DNA of 64,000 bases from Strix aluco (taxonomy: Eukaryota > Chordata > Aves > Strigiformes > Strigidae). The notes beneath the pieces are model-generated. The model ran no database searches. It was not told the origin of the DNA and was given only the letters and a program-made list of their open reading frames with translations. Location: assembly GCF_031877795.1 (NCBI RefSeq), contig NC_133943.1:7867001-7931000 (forward strand). Reading direction: 5' to 3'. Made by a program: the position numbers and the translations under genes. This document shows positions 1 to 11,234 of the stretch, piece by piece. The number at the start of each line of letters is the position of its first letter. Position 1 is the stretch's first letter.

Positions 1-3000
1 TTTCTTCCTTTTTTTTACTTTTCTGTGTAGCTGCCACCCACCTGACACAGACGCCAGCAGTGCTGGCAGGGACCCAGCACTGCCTTTTCGCTTTGCCAAA
101 GGAGGCTGCAAGTGGCACCAGGTGGGCTCTGCACGTGGCAGACCCCGATCTGCAGTGATGCCTCTATCCTGCCATGGTCAGGTCAGGTCTGGGGTCCAGC
201 TTGTCCCACTCATCCCATGCCTTAATGGGTCACAGGAGGGTGCTAATTGGTAGGGGAGACCAGCTCCCCTTCACAGGGCGCCCACTGGGAGAGAATCTGC
301 TGGTGCCAGCAGGGCTGTCTGGGTGCAGGGCAAGCACGGCAAGTGTGAGGTCCTGCAGCTGAGTACCCACTCCATGAACAAACCCTTCCCTGGTGGCCAA
401 GAGCTGCTGGGTGAGAGCTCACCTGGCTGCACTGCCTGGGAGGTTGCAGATCTTTCCTGCTCTCTCTGCTCTTGGTGTTGGTTCCTGTACAGATGTTTTT
501 CAGATGAGCTTTTGTGTGTAGCTTCCTCATCCTCTGCCCTGGCCTTTATTCCTTCAGCTCCAGCATCTCCACCACCACCAGCCTGATAATTCAGTGTCCT
601 TCACAGTGAGGACAAAAGATCTCTAGCAAAGCCAGTGGCTCAAATTCCAGCTAAGACCCGTGTCTGACCATGGAGGAGACCAAAGAACCTTGAAGACTTG
701 GGGAGCAATGCAGGGGGCTGTTCAGGGTCTTCCTGCAGCCCCCCTTCCCCACAGCCAGCTGATGTGAAGCCCTAAACACAGACACTGGGCTGGATTTTAG
801 GCAGGGTGGGCAAGGCTGTGTCTCCACCACAGTTATAAATAGCTACTTGCGGGCTCCCTGGCTGGCTGCAGCGGTGGTGGCCTGGGCAGAGGTTTCTGCT
901 CGGGGAGTAGATAAGTATTTCTGGCTGTGCCTTTTTTTTTCACGGGCTGTTTCACCTCCACCTCTCGCTGCACTTTGGACGGCAGGTGAATTGTGTTTGG
1001 TTAAGTGAGTCATCGCCCCCGCTGCCAGCGTGCCCTTTCATAACGCACAGACGTCACAGCTTTTAAAGAGGTCAAGTTGTCAGTACTCGGCAGATCTGTC
1101 ACCCAGAAACCTGTCCTGGTGGATCTGCCCGAGCAAATTGCAGGTTTTCCTTCACAAGTAGCCTGGCACCGTTTCTTTGTGGATTTTAGGAATGTATTGC
1201 AGTGAGGTTTGTGGAGTAAAGAGCCCACTCTGCTCTTCTGAAAGAGCAAATGCGGGAGTCCTAGAAGGGTTCACAGAGGAGAGAAGGGTGCTGTGGAAGT
1301 TCTGTATCCTTAAAGTAATTTTTATGAAAATTAATCCCAAGCAGTTCAGTGAATAAAGCTCTGCTATAACTTTCAGCTGCTAATTAACACAGCAAAAAGT
1401 CTTGATTTTCAGAATGAAGGGACAAGTTGTAAAAGGATGCAGCACAGAGGAGCAAGTGTGAGTGCTCTGTAGGCAGCAGGAGCAAAAGCAGGGATTTGAC
1501 TTTCCAAAACACCCTTCACTTGCAAGACTCAAATTCTGTTTGGGTTTTGCTTTTCTGATTATTCAGCGCAAAAATAGAAGAGTCGTTTCATAGGAAACCT
1601 CTGCTTGGCTCTCTGCAGAGATTAGCAGATCATAAGCAGAGCTGCAGGAATCAGCTTTTCTGGGAAAGTCAGGATTTCTAACTGTTGCCATTTTTTAGTG
1701 GAATGAAAAAAGCAGCTTGAAATTTTCCATGAAGAAGGTCACTTGGGAACAGAGGAAAGATTTCTTTTTGATCTCTACCTTAGAGAGACTTGTTTCCCTC
1801 ATAGGACACTTTATGTAATAAAGCCCCTAGATGCAAGATGAAAAATTTAATTGCAAAATAAAGGTCTAACCTTTCTGTTCTGAAATTGTTGGCATTTATA
1901 GAAAAATGCCTTCATTTGGGGGCATCTCTGCATGAAATGGTATGGAAATCAATTCTTTCTCCATGCCTAAGGTCTCTTGGCATCTCTGCTGCTCCAAGGC
2001 CCCAGACGGCTGCGTGCCATGGGGGGGTCCCTGCAGGTACCCCCAGATGCTGTGAGGAGGGGCAGCACAATCCCTCCTGATCCCCGAGGGCCAGCTGAGG
2101 TGATTATATAAAGAGGAGTAAATGTCTGTAAACAAGACTAGCTTAAGTAACTCCATGGGCTGCCAGTTTCTCTTGCTGGTCTTCTTTTCCTACTCCACCC
2201 CTCCAGAGCCTGACGTGATGGGCGTTCAGCATGGCTCTGTCTACGCTCCTCTCCCAGCCAGCTGAAGGCACATCAGCTCCAAGAAGCCCCTAGTCGAACC
2301 TTGCAGATGCTTCAGGCAAATGAGGTGGCTAAACACCCCGATTAAGTCAGACCTCATGCCCAGCAGTGCTTGGGAAGCTGCTGGTTGTCACGTCTGTGGG
2401 CAAGCACCCATTCCGGCTCACCAAGGTTGTGCTGAGAGACACCCAGCTCTCCACAGCCATATCCCGCAGGACAGCCACTGTCCCCCTGCAGCTGAGGGTC
2501 CTCAGCATCCCCAAAAACCAAATATTCCACCTGCTTTTTGCCTCCTCCACTAAGTGTTTTTAGACCCCTAATCCACGTGGCTGGCGTGAGTGCTCATGCT
2601 ATACACCCGTTCACGTCACCTGGCTTCAAGCCAGGGCTGAGATGCAATGAGGACTTAGGGACACCAGGTCATTTGAAATGGTTTTCATCCTGGCAGCTTT
2701 CTGGGGAAACTTGACCAGTTCAAATCAAGGCAGCACACAGGGGCAGAGAGGAGCGAGCTACGTGCAGGGTGAGGTGCCGAAGGCAGGACAGAGAACTGCC
2801 AGAGGAGATTCCTGGACATTCACACAGCCAGTCCTTGGGTGTGTTTTGCTTTTTGCTCTTGTGCCACAGGGATCTGGCTGCACATGTTATATTTGCACAG
2901 AGCTTAGCGCAGTGGCCTGAAGCAGGGATTGTAAAACACAAAGAGCAAACAGTAAGACTTTTCCTGGCTTGGCACTCGCAACCGCCCAGCAGTGCGGGGT

Positions 3001-4639
3001 GTACCCAACACTGGCTCCGAGGACATGAAGATGCTGAGATTTGGAGCAGTGTGAGGACATGGTGGTGGGATCAGCTGCAGACAGCCATTTGCAAGCTTCA
3101 CCCACTTTGGGAGCTGGGGCACAAGGTGCAGAGGACAATTTTAGGGCTTTTAGCTCGTTACGTGAGACATCTGAAAAGCAGAATCTCACTTCAGTGAGAT
3201 GCAACACCTCTCAGCTCCAACTGAGCATCTACAGGCATGCTTGTCCTTAGAAAATAGTCTGGCACAGCATTCTTGAAAAGTTTCCAACCTTTAACTTAAA
3301 AATCAAAGGCAGGGCCTCTCCTTTTCATGTCCAGATGCAGAGAAATTATTCCAAGAGATTCCCATCCTGCAGGAGCATGGCCTGAGGGGACTGTAAAATG
3401 CCACAACTCCATATACTATTTGAAAGTAGGTTGTGTCTTGTGCAAGAGTCCCACATACTTGCACATAGGGGAAAGTAAAATATGTAAAATAACCCCACAC
3501 AGGGCCTTACATTAAGTCATCCTTGTTCACAGAGCAATAAGGCACTTAGGGAAAGGCTGAGTCTGCTGAAGCCAAACCAGCGCATTGAAATGCAGTTTAG
3601 CTTTTGGGGTTGTTTGTTTTTCCGGCCTTTGTGTTTTCCCTTTAATCTTTGGGATAGATAATTAGGACAACATTCCTCAGCATCTTTCCTGCTGTTTGTT
3701 GTGATTATACAAGAGCCAGCTGCATTTGTTCCATGAAAACAACATCTAAAGCCACGTTCTGTGGTTTCAAGTAAAACCTTCCACGGTGTTGACTCTTAAA
3801 CTTGAGTTTGTCTGAAATCTACACTACTCAGGAAAATACCCTTAAAAATAGACACCTTAAAAAAACCAAATCAAGTCAGCGATGCAGTGGGGAGAGCTTG
3901 TGAAGTTTTTATTGATGGTGAGACTTCTGGGCTTGGGCTAATACCCCCCGCAGCAGGGGTGGGTGTGCGGGGGGGTGCTGGCACTGTTTTTAAGGGCACA
4001 ATCCTCCGCGCTCCCTTCTCGCTGCCGGGTTGGACCCCCAGCAGCCCGGGACGCCCGGCTGCGCCACTGGAGCCTTACAAAACTTTTCAGAACTTTACAC
4101 AACACAGCCGAGCGGTTATGAAAGCCGGGAACCCGCTGCCACAAGCCCCATCCCCGGTAGATGGCGATGCCAGCTCATTTTTCTCAGTTTTTTCCCCGCT
4201 TTTCCTGGCGCTGCTCCCGGTTCCAGCCCCCCTGCGCTGGGAGCAGCACTGCAGAAAGCCACGGTTTTAATGTAGGTTTTTGGGTTTTTTTTTCCTCCTG
4301 TGACTGATTTTCGTATGTTTTTGATAAATTCGAAATCCCAGTCAGTTGTAACAGCTCAGCACAGCCCCAGGCGTCTGGAGCCGCCTTTTGCACAGCCCGT
4401 CTGTCCCTGCTCAGGCAGTGCGGAGAGGAGAGGGTGGAGATTACTACTATCTAATTTTGGGGGACTACGCAGAGCCAGACAGCCAAAGCCCCTGGGTTTC
4501 TCTCCAGACTCTTCCATGGTCTCGAACAGAACTTGTTCACCCAGATACCAGCTCCCCACCTATTCCTTTCCTTGGCTGTTTCCTTCTCAGGAGGGACAGA
4601 TAGCACATGACTGGATGAATGAATAAGTAGCATTTCTCT
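1..4639. other. Intergenic DNA, no supported gene
   Basis: No open frame here has supporting splice sites, a recognisable domain or family resemblance. A TTATAAATAG box at 833-842 fits both a TATA element and the MEF2 consensus, but no transcript can be tied to it. A mildly CpG-rich patch lies at about 3940-4240. A pyrimidine tract ending in TAG at about 30 looks like a plus-strand acceptor, but its downstream frame stops after about 40 codons and resembles nothing known. By mammalian synteny this would be the side facing GRIA1; none of its exons were seen. Confidence 0.5.
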
Positions 4640-4657
4640 TTGGAGCCCACAAACACC

Positions 4658-4663
4658 TTTATT
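4658..4663 (-). terminator. Poly(A) signal of the unrecognised charged gene
   Basis: The minus strand reads AATAAA here, about 83 bases past the TAG stop at 4746-4748. A GT-rich stretch (GGTGTTTGTGGG) follows, as expected for a downstream processing element. This gives a short 3' UTR and supports the four upstream exons being a real transcript end. Confidence 0.55.
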
Positions 4664-4745
4664 TAGCTAAAAGTACCAAGGTCCCCCCTGGCACAAGCTG
4701 CCGTTTGCATCCCAGGGTGCGTACTGCTGCTCCAGCACAGAAAGA

Positions 4746-4787
4746 CTAATCTTTGTCTTCCTTCTCATCCTTGTCACTGCCGTGGTC
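4746..4787 (-). CDS. Terminal coding exon of the unrecognised charged gene
   Basis: Thirteen codons plus TAG, encoding DHGSDKDEKEDKD. The acceptor is preceded by a strong pyrimidine tract (CTGTCCCTCTTCTTTTTG region, ending CCCAG). Entry phase 0 matches the exit phase of the exon at 4983-5039. Confidence 0.5.
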   Translation of the reverse strand, partial: DHGSDKDEKEDKD

Positions 4788-6172
4788 CTGGGACAGGAAC
4801 AAAAAGAAGAGGGACAGCGCATGAGGGGAGTGCTGGGTGCTTTGTGTCCCATCCCCCGGTACCTCTAGGTGTTTGAAAGCAGCCGTAGCCAGCACCCACA
4901 CAGGGGTTTGTAGGTGCAAAACCCCAGGGCTGATGTGCAGTGGGGCAGCCATGCCCCAGCACGGAGCTGGTGGTGTGGTTACCTCCTCCAAGTCGCCATC
5001 AGAGCCTCTGCTGCTCCTCCTGTCCTCTTCCCCGTCTCCCTGCAGGGGTCAACAGAGAAGGACAAGCATCACTGGGGTCCCTGGCACCCCATTTTCTGTT
5101 CAAGCTAGAGCCTCTAGTCACCAGATGTCTGGTCTTGTGGGTATCTTGAGCCAGGCTTTGCACCAAAGGTGCTGCTGTGGAACCACATGTGCCAACAGCC
5201 CCGCAGAGACCTCCAGGGTCAAGAGCAAGGGTTCAGGGGAGTGTGCAGTGCAGAAAGCATAATAGTCCACAACAGCATCTCATTTGGGCTGAAATAGGAG
5301 GAAAAGGAGGGAGAACTAACTAGGAATATTGGGAGCAAAGAGAGAGCTGTCTCTCAGTGGAAAAGCCATGCACACAGTGGGATTTCTAGGCTGTGCACAG
5401 CATAGCTCCATCCACCAGAGGCATGGGGTTGCCATGGGTCAAACACACCCTCCCTTCAGAGCCAGGATGTAAATCAGTTGGGGCCGGTGCTTTCTAACAC
5501 CCTACAAACCCTGGCTGCCTCCCACGCCTGCCTGTGCCAAGCATCCTGCTCCACTGGTTTCGGCAGCAAGCTGGGAGCTCTGCATCATTCCCGTCCCCGC
5601 TGCACCATGCTCCCCTGCAGAGGTGGCCCTACTCCATCGCTGCCTGCCTCCGCCCGGGACACCGATCCTCCGTGCAGGAGCTGGCTCCGTCCCACTGCAT
5701 GCTGGGCAGCGGATGCTCAGAGTGCTCCACAGACACTGCACAGCCAGTGGCACAGCTGGTCCAGGGGGTGCCCAGCATGGACCCCAGCATCAGATGGTTT
5801 GGGAAGTGCTGGGCTCACCCTGAGCACCACTCTGGGGACTTTGGGGCTGGAAACCCTCGCAAATGGTTCAGCAGTTGATTTGCAGAAATTTTCATCATTC
5901 CCCTACCTTTTCCTCTTCCTCCTTCTTCCTCTTCTTCTTGTCCTTCTCTTTTTCTCCCTCAGTCTTTTCCTTCTCTTCTCCTTCCTTCTCTTCTTCCTTG
6001 TCCGTTTCCTTCTCCTCTCTCTCCTTATCTTCCCGTCCAAACCCTACAACAGGGCACAGAGGGAAGTTTCAGCGTGCAGCATCCAGCACACACAAACCCA
6101 GCAGGTCCCCCTGGGTTCATACCAAACACTCACATTTCAGGATTGTCGACATTTCACCGAAGCCAAAGAGCT
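4746..6172 (-). CDS. Unrecognised gene, 3' exons: Lys/Glu-rich C-terminus (partial)
   Basis: I do not recognise this gene. Four minus-strand exons can be read: 6134-6172, 5907-6043, 4983-5039 and 4746-4787 (stop TAG). Introns are 90, 867 and 195 bases with GT-AG ends and good pyrimidine tracts. Phases are 1, 0 and 0, and the frame stays open throughout. The 90 visible residues begin with LFGFGEMSTILK, continue through a tryptophan made at the splice into 45 residues that are nearly all Lys, Glu and Asp, then a Ser/Gly/Asp-rich exon (RRSSRGSDGD), and end EKEDKD. The composition recalls cytosolic tails or luminal acidic/basic tracts such as those of calnexin or triadin, but similarity to either is not shown. 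Expected location: probably between FAM114A2 and GRIA1, same strand as FAM114A2. The 5' part is missing. It could instead be a lineage-specific gene or a non-coding spliced RNA. Confidence 0.5.
4983..5039 (-). CDS. Internal exon (19 codons) of the unrecognised charged gene
   Basis: Fifty-seven bases between a CCCTGCAG acceptor and a GAG|GTAACC donor, phase 0 on both sides. It encodes a Gly/Asp/Ser/Arg-rich segment with RRSSRGSDGDLEE, a plausible phosphorylation-prone linker. Confidence 0.5.
5907..6043 (-). CDS. Internal exon encoding the Lys/Glu-rich tract
   Basis: The 137-base exon lies between a TGTTGTAG acceptor and an AAG|GTAGGG donor. After two bases completing a split Trp codon it encodes 45 residues, of which only the first two and a few Gly/Thr are uncharged. 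The purine bias makes the plus strand a long CT-rich tract, so low-complexity drift is an alternative, but both splice sites and frame agree with the neighbouring exons. Confidence 0.5.
6134..6172 (-). CDS. Internal exon (39 bases) upstream of the Lys/Glu-rich exon
   Basis: The acceptor is TCTCCTGCCGCAG and the donor is a near-consensus GTGAGTG. It encodes LFGFGEMSTILK, with one base left over that joins GG of the next exon to give Trp. The 90-base intron between this exon and the next has a branch-like CTGAAAC and a pyrimidine-rich 3' end, typical of short avian introns. It enters in phase 1, so at least one exon lies further upstream. Confidence 0.45.
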
Positions 6173-7189
6173 CTGCGGCAGGAGACTGTCACACCTACAG
6201 CACAGAGAGGACCTGAAGGCACAACTGGAGAGTGGAGCAAGGTGAGATTTTTGGGGATGAAAACACCTCTCTGGACGCCACTATCCATCTTTCTCTTCTC
6301 CATGGGAGAAGGGGGCACTTCCTACCCCCCAAAAGAGCAGGCAAAGGGGTAAAGCAGTCTGTGGCATCCACAAAAAAATAAAGGACCAGACCTTGTGCCC
6401 ACCCATGCAGCACCCACTGCCCTCTGCCCAGGAAGCAGCAAGGGGAGAATGACAGAGGTAGACAGAGAAAGCTCAGGGAAAATGGGCAGGGAGATGCCTT
6501 AACCCCCCACAAGCAGGTGCAAATTACAGAAATATTTCAGATTAAATGGGGATGAATCAATACAGAGCAGACGCTGGGGCTCCCAGGGAGCCCTGGCAAA
6601 AAGGAGACCTCCCCCAGGGACAGGGCAATGGCAGCGAGGGAGATGGAGACAGCAGGAGCAGAAAAGAAGCTGAGACCAACAGCAAGGAAACTCCGAGCAT
6701 TGATTAGGTGCCTGAAAGGTGACAGAGGAAAAGAAAAGAAGACAGCTTGCTTTAAAAATAGCAGAACCAAATAAAGTCCGTGAAATAGTCCAGGCAGGTG
6801 AACCCTCCCTCTCATACACAAACAGCAAAACGGGGTAGTGGGAAGGCAGCAGGGGCGAGGGATCGGGTCCCTCCTGCTCGCAGGGCAGAGCAGGGTTGTT
6901 CCTCTGCCACAGCCAGTAATTAGGAAACAGTTTCTCTTCCAACCACTGATGGAGGGAGGCAGAATATTAATGCTTTCTTTTAATGTTTTTTTAGACACAA
7001 AATGACATCATCTGGTTGGTATTTGGGTTTTTAAAAGAGCTGGTCGAAGCCTCTGAGCTGATAACATTGATCTGCATTTTCTAGACAGGTTTTTAAAGCC
7101 CCGGGATGCTGCAGGGCAGCGGGAAGCTGTGGGGTTTGGGGCGGCATCGAGGGAGAGACAGGTTGGATGGAGTGGGCAGGAGTGTGGGA

Positions 7190-7345
7190 AGTGGCTGATA
7201 AAAGGTGTAATCAGAGCAAAGTTACAATCTAATTAATAATGAACAGTAATCTAATTAATGTCTGTAATTAAGAAGTGCAACTACTAATTGAAAATAATTA
7301 CATTTTAATCTAAAATCATTAAAAATAATCAAACGTTAACAAAAG
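7190..7345. promoter_or_regulatory. AT-rich island with repeated TAATTA cores (candidate conserved element)
   Basis: In GC-rich surroundings this stretch carries TAATTA at 7230-7235, 7252-7257 and 7265-7270, plus further ATTA cores. The 12-mer AATCTAATTAAT occurs twice (7226-7237 and 7248-7259), 22 bases apart, about two helical turns. TAATTA is the classical homeodomain core. Enhancer function is inference. Confidence 0.3.
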
Positions 7346-8567
7346 AAAAGGCAGCCCCTGGGAAGGTGCAGGAGAAGGTGTAGCTGATGCCCTGACCTCA
7401 GGTCCTGTTCACCAAAGCTGCTCTGCAGCTCCCACGGTGCGTGCCCAGCCCCAAATCCGCAGGGGATGCCCCTGCCTTGTGCCTTCGGTGCCAGGAGTGA
7501 GCAGGTAGGAAAGGCACAAGGTACACAGAGGTGAACCTCAAGCTTTGCACTCCAAGATGTGCAACCAGACCAAAGCCCAGCAGCTGGGGCTGGGAAGGGA
7601 TAGTGCTGCCCCAACGCTCGATAAGAAATGCCACCATAGGGGGTTACAACCCCTTAATCCTCCACCACATGGCTAATCCTGTCCCTGGAAACCCACCCAG
7701 CTGATTTCCAAGAGATGAGGTGGGCTCCCCCACCTTGGGGTGCTACCACACTCCTGTCTGGGGGGGCGGGTGTGCCACCCAGCACCCTGCGCAGGCCCTG
7801 CCATGGGTGGTAGCTCAGATGAGGGCTGCCAACACTCAGCTTTTTCCTATCCCAGACCAGCAGATCCAGTTTTGCCTGTTCCTTCGGAGCCTCGGCCACT
7901 CAGCGTTTTGGGCAGGGAGCTTTTCCTGCCCCAGATGAGCTGGTTCCCTAAAGCCCGGGCAGACAAACCAACAAAACCCAGCGACCAGCTCTATGGTCCC
8001 GACTGACAAGCTGCGATTGTCCTCCATGGCTGAGCAAAGCACAAGGTGCATGCGGATCAGACCTCTGGCTAACAAAGCAAACCTGCGCGTTCATATCCCA
8101 CCAGATGCAGGAGCCTGGATGGCCTTACCCCCCCAGGCACAAGGGGCTTACAGGTCGCAGTATCTGTGCCCGCTCCCATCTCACCCAGGGCACTGAAGTC
8201 CCTCCTGCGAGGTTCAGGCATGATGCCCCATTGCCATCCCCAAGACCGCACGGAGCATGAGCCGTCCTAAGGATGCTCCTGCTGCACCCTCGGCTTCACC
8301 CTGCTCTCCCGCTCTGCTTCTCCAGCCTGTAAAATTGATATGCAAGTCTAAAATCTCCTTGATGACACAAGGGAGACAGGAAAGCACCTTACCTGGAGCT
8401 GAAAAAGGCAAGTGGCCTCCTCGATGCCTGGCTGGCAGCTACCAGGGATCTGGGTATTTGAGTGTTTCAGTCTCCTCCCCAGTCCCACTTTCAGAGCAGA
8501 AAAACTGGCTCTGCCACCCGCCACGGACAGCACATGACACCAGGAACATGACCAGTCCCAAGCATAC

Positions 8568-8652
8568 CTGGAAGAGGCATTGCCTCCGGCATGGGCAGGA
8601 GCAGGAGGACCCTTTGCAAGCAAGCCAGGACAGCTCTGGAGGCTGCAGACAT
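8568..8652 (-). CDS. Speculative first coding exon of the charged gene
   Basis: From an ATG at 8652 the minus strand reads 28 codons and one base to a CTTCCAG|GTATGC donor. The exit phase (1) fits the exon at 6134-6172, with the joint making Glu. The peptide has a hydrophobic stretch (AVLACLQRVLLLLPMP) that could act as a signal peptide. The Kozak context is weak (C at -3) and one phase match in three is expected by chance, so this is only a candidate. Confidence 0.15.
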
Positions 8653-11234
8653 CCGCAGGGACCAGCCCTGCGACCAGGGAGGGCACTGGGGACTCAAGGT
8701 GGGAATGTGCTATGGTCAGAAAGTGACCTGCTGGAAGTGGAGAAAAGGGGATTTGGGGGTGTCCTTAAAACCATGGTGAGAGGAGGTCCTTGCTCTCCTC
8801 TTGGTGGGAGGTGTCAGGTGGCTCCAGGAGGTCCAGGCAAGGCCAGGCAGAGCTCAGCACTCCCAGCTCCCTCTGATGCTTGTCCTTGCTGCTGGCTTTC
8901 TCTCCAACATATCATTAAGCAAATACCTGTCAGCAGAGAGCAGTTACCAGCAGGTCTAAACACTTGCATAATGTGCTTCCCCTCTAATGCAATGCCCTCA
9001 TTTCTAATAGCACCAATATGGGATAATAACAGTAACAATAATGTCAAGAAGGGCTTGTGTACCTGAAAGCTAATTTGTTTTCTCCACCTAATAAAAGGTA
9101 TTACTTCTCCCACAAGATTTGTCCCATTTAAAGCCTTCAACTCTACAACAAAGTTGCTCCTGCAGTCATTTGACTTTAATTTACAGTAATTGCAGCATGC
9201 ACAGAGCCCCCTCCCACTGAGCGAGACTAACCCTGGGTAACTCATGCAGGGAGCAAGCAGCTGTACAGAAGTGACTCGTCCCAAAAACCTGGCCATGTCT
9301 GCCCCAGGCCTCCTCCACCAGAGCCTGCACCAGCCCCAAATGCAGAGCAAGAGTCCCCTTGGCAGGTTTACATCAGAAATAAGGGATGAGTTTTAACAGC
9401 AAGGGTGGATAAACCCTGGAGCAGCTCAGCAAAGCCGGGGGCAGAGTCCCCATTGCTGCCAGTTTTACAATCCATAGCAGTGGTGCTTTCTGGCAGAGAT
9501 GCTTCAGCTCATGAACAAATCATTCAGGGCACTCCCTGAGCACTCGGTCTTGAGGCAAACGACAGCAGCAATCGCGCCTGTCCCGGTGTGACGCAGCCAG
9601 GGAACTCGGGGTGCAGTGCAGGAGCTCGGTGGAGACACGCACAGGGAGCACAGTGCGGGGCTCTGGGCCGGATCCAGGGAGGCTGTTTGGTGTTGGGAGC
9701 AGCTGGCATCCAACCCCACTGCTCTGAGCAGCTCCTGCCGCCTTAGGAGGAGCCTCCCCCACAAACACTGCGCTCGACCTTATTTTTAACTGGTGACCTC
9801 ATTGCTCGCTCCCTGCCAGCCCCAGCCGGGCTCTCAGTACTCTGATGCAAGGGACCTAAGCCTGCAGCATCCTCCAGTTAGAGCAGCTCAGGGGACAGCC
9901 CTGCCATCACCCCCAGGACACGGGGACACAGAGCATCCCCCTAGGGAAGTGGCTCTCAGGGAGCACCTGGGCCATCGGGCCAGACTGCAGCCACCAGCAC
10001 CTTACACGGGGGTGGCCGCCGCCACCCCACAGGACAGCAGAGAGTTGCAGCCACGGGCACTTCTAGACCCCAGCCCACAAACCTGGGCTCTGCTCTCACC
10101 CTGCAGCCAGCACAAAGCTGCCCTTGATGGAAGGAAAGCAACGTGCCAGCCAGCAGCCAAAGCACCAGCACGTGGCCACCTCCAAGCTGCTGGCAAAGCA
10201 CAGAGCTGCGAGGGACTAGTGAAACTCCCAGAAAGCATTAATTAGCACAGTACTGGGCACTTATGTCCTCCGTTTCTGTGCCAAGGAGCCTTTGGCTACA
10301 GAAGACCAATCTCTCTGCTTAAATCACATCATTGTAGACCGCTGTTTATTTAGGATCCAGTGTGCACACCTGGGAAGGAAATGCAAGAGCTCTCCTCCTC
10401 CTCCTGCCATTTCTCCCCTTCCTGCCTCTGAGTCAGGCCATTTAATTTGTGCTGCAGGTGACCTGGGACAGCTATCCCCTTGCTCCAGGCCACCAGTGGC
10501 CACAGAGCTGCTGCTTCTTCCAAACGAGGACAACTGCTCATCCCACCTGTGTCAGAGGTTTTGCTGCTACTGAATGTGCATGTTTTAATAATGAAAAATG
10601 AGTCCCTGGGAAGCTGGTTGGGCAAGGGCTGGGCAAGTCCCAAAGCCCACCAGGAGGACCGAGCCTTTTTTATGTTTTAAACCTTTCCATGGCAGCTGCC
10701 AGGAAGCAGCTTTTACAGCTGCAAGTTACAGAATCTCTCCCAAGGAAAGAAAACAATTGTGGAAGCCTTTTTTTTTTTTCTTCCTTTTCCAAGTCACTGC
10801 CAGCATCTTAGCTAACTCTTATCTATTCTCAGCCGCCTCTCACCTCCCCAAACACTACCAGAAGTGCTCAAATTACTGCCAGCTCTCATTAGGTTCACGC
10901 ACAAGGCAAGGCCGAGTGCTAAGACCTCCAGACAGTCAGATGCTGAATTCTGATGAATCCTTTGGGTAGAAAGATTTCAGCAACTGCAGAACTGTTTTTG
11001 TTGGCTATCTATTGCAGCCCTTGCACTGGTACACAAGTGAAGCTGGTGCATGTTTGATTACTGGCTGCTGTAACAAAACCCAGGTGGGCATATGACTGAA
11101 AGAATTACTGTCTGCATCTTCAAAAAAAAAAAATCACCTCATTTCCTTAATTATTAAATTACACTAAAGCACTGCAGGTCAGTAGAATTTATCTGCAAGA
11201 AAAGCAATTGCTGCTTCATAAAACCCCGTTATCT

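Larger units (their letters stand above)
6173..11100. other. Intergenic or unresolved 5' region of the charged gene
   Basis: No exon is firmly supported here. Three minus-strand donor-like sites stand out: CTCCAG|GTAAGG near 8392, CTTCCAG|GTATGC at 8568 and CTTTCAG|GTACAC near 9063. The first two have the phase-1 exit that the exon at 6134-6172 requires. An AT-rich island at 7190-7345 carries homeodomain-type cores and is entered separately. Confidence 0.4.

Noticed and set aside
30..150. Possible plus-strand terminal exon after a strong pyrimidine tract at the left edge
   Set aside because: The frame ends after about 40 codons with no resemblance to GRIA1 or any known protein and no nearby poly(A) signal; the upstream context is outside the window.
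833..842. TTATAAATAG as a promoter TATA box
   Set aside because: No exon or start can be tied to it; it equally fits a MEF2 site or chance.
5478..6245. 255-codon plus-strand frame with a Phe/Leu/Ser-rich run
   Set aside because: It is the complement of the Lys/Glu-rich minus-strand exon, which has better splice and poly(A) support.
8257..9066. 269-codon plus-strand frame
   Set aside because: No family resemblance, no supporting signals; composition of ordinary GC-rich intergenic DNA.
9060..9110. 25-base minus-strand mini-exon between TTTATTAG and CTTTCAG|GTACAC
   Set aside because: Exit phase does not fit the known exons of the charged gene in an open frame, and nothing else supports it.
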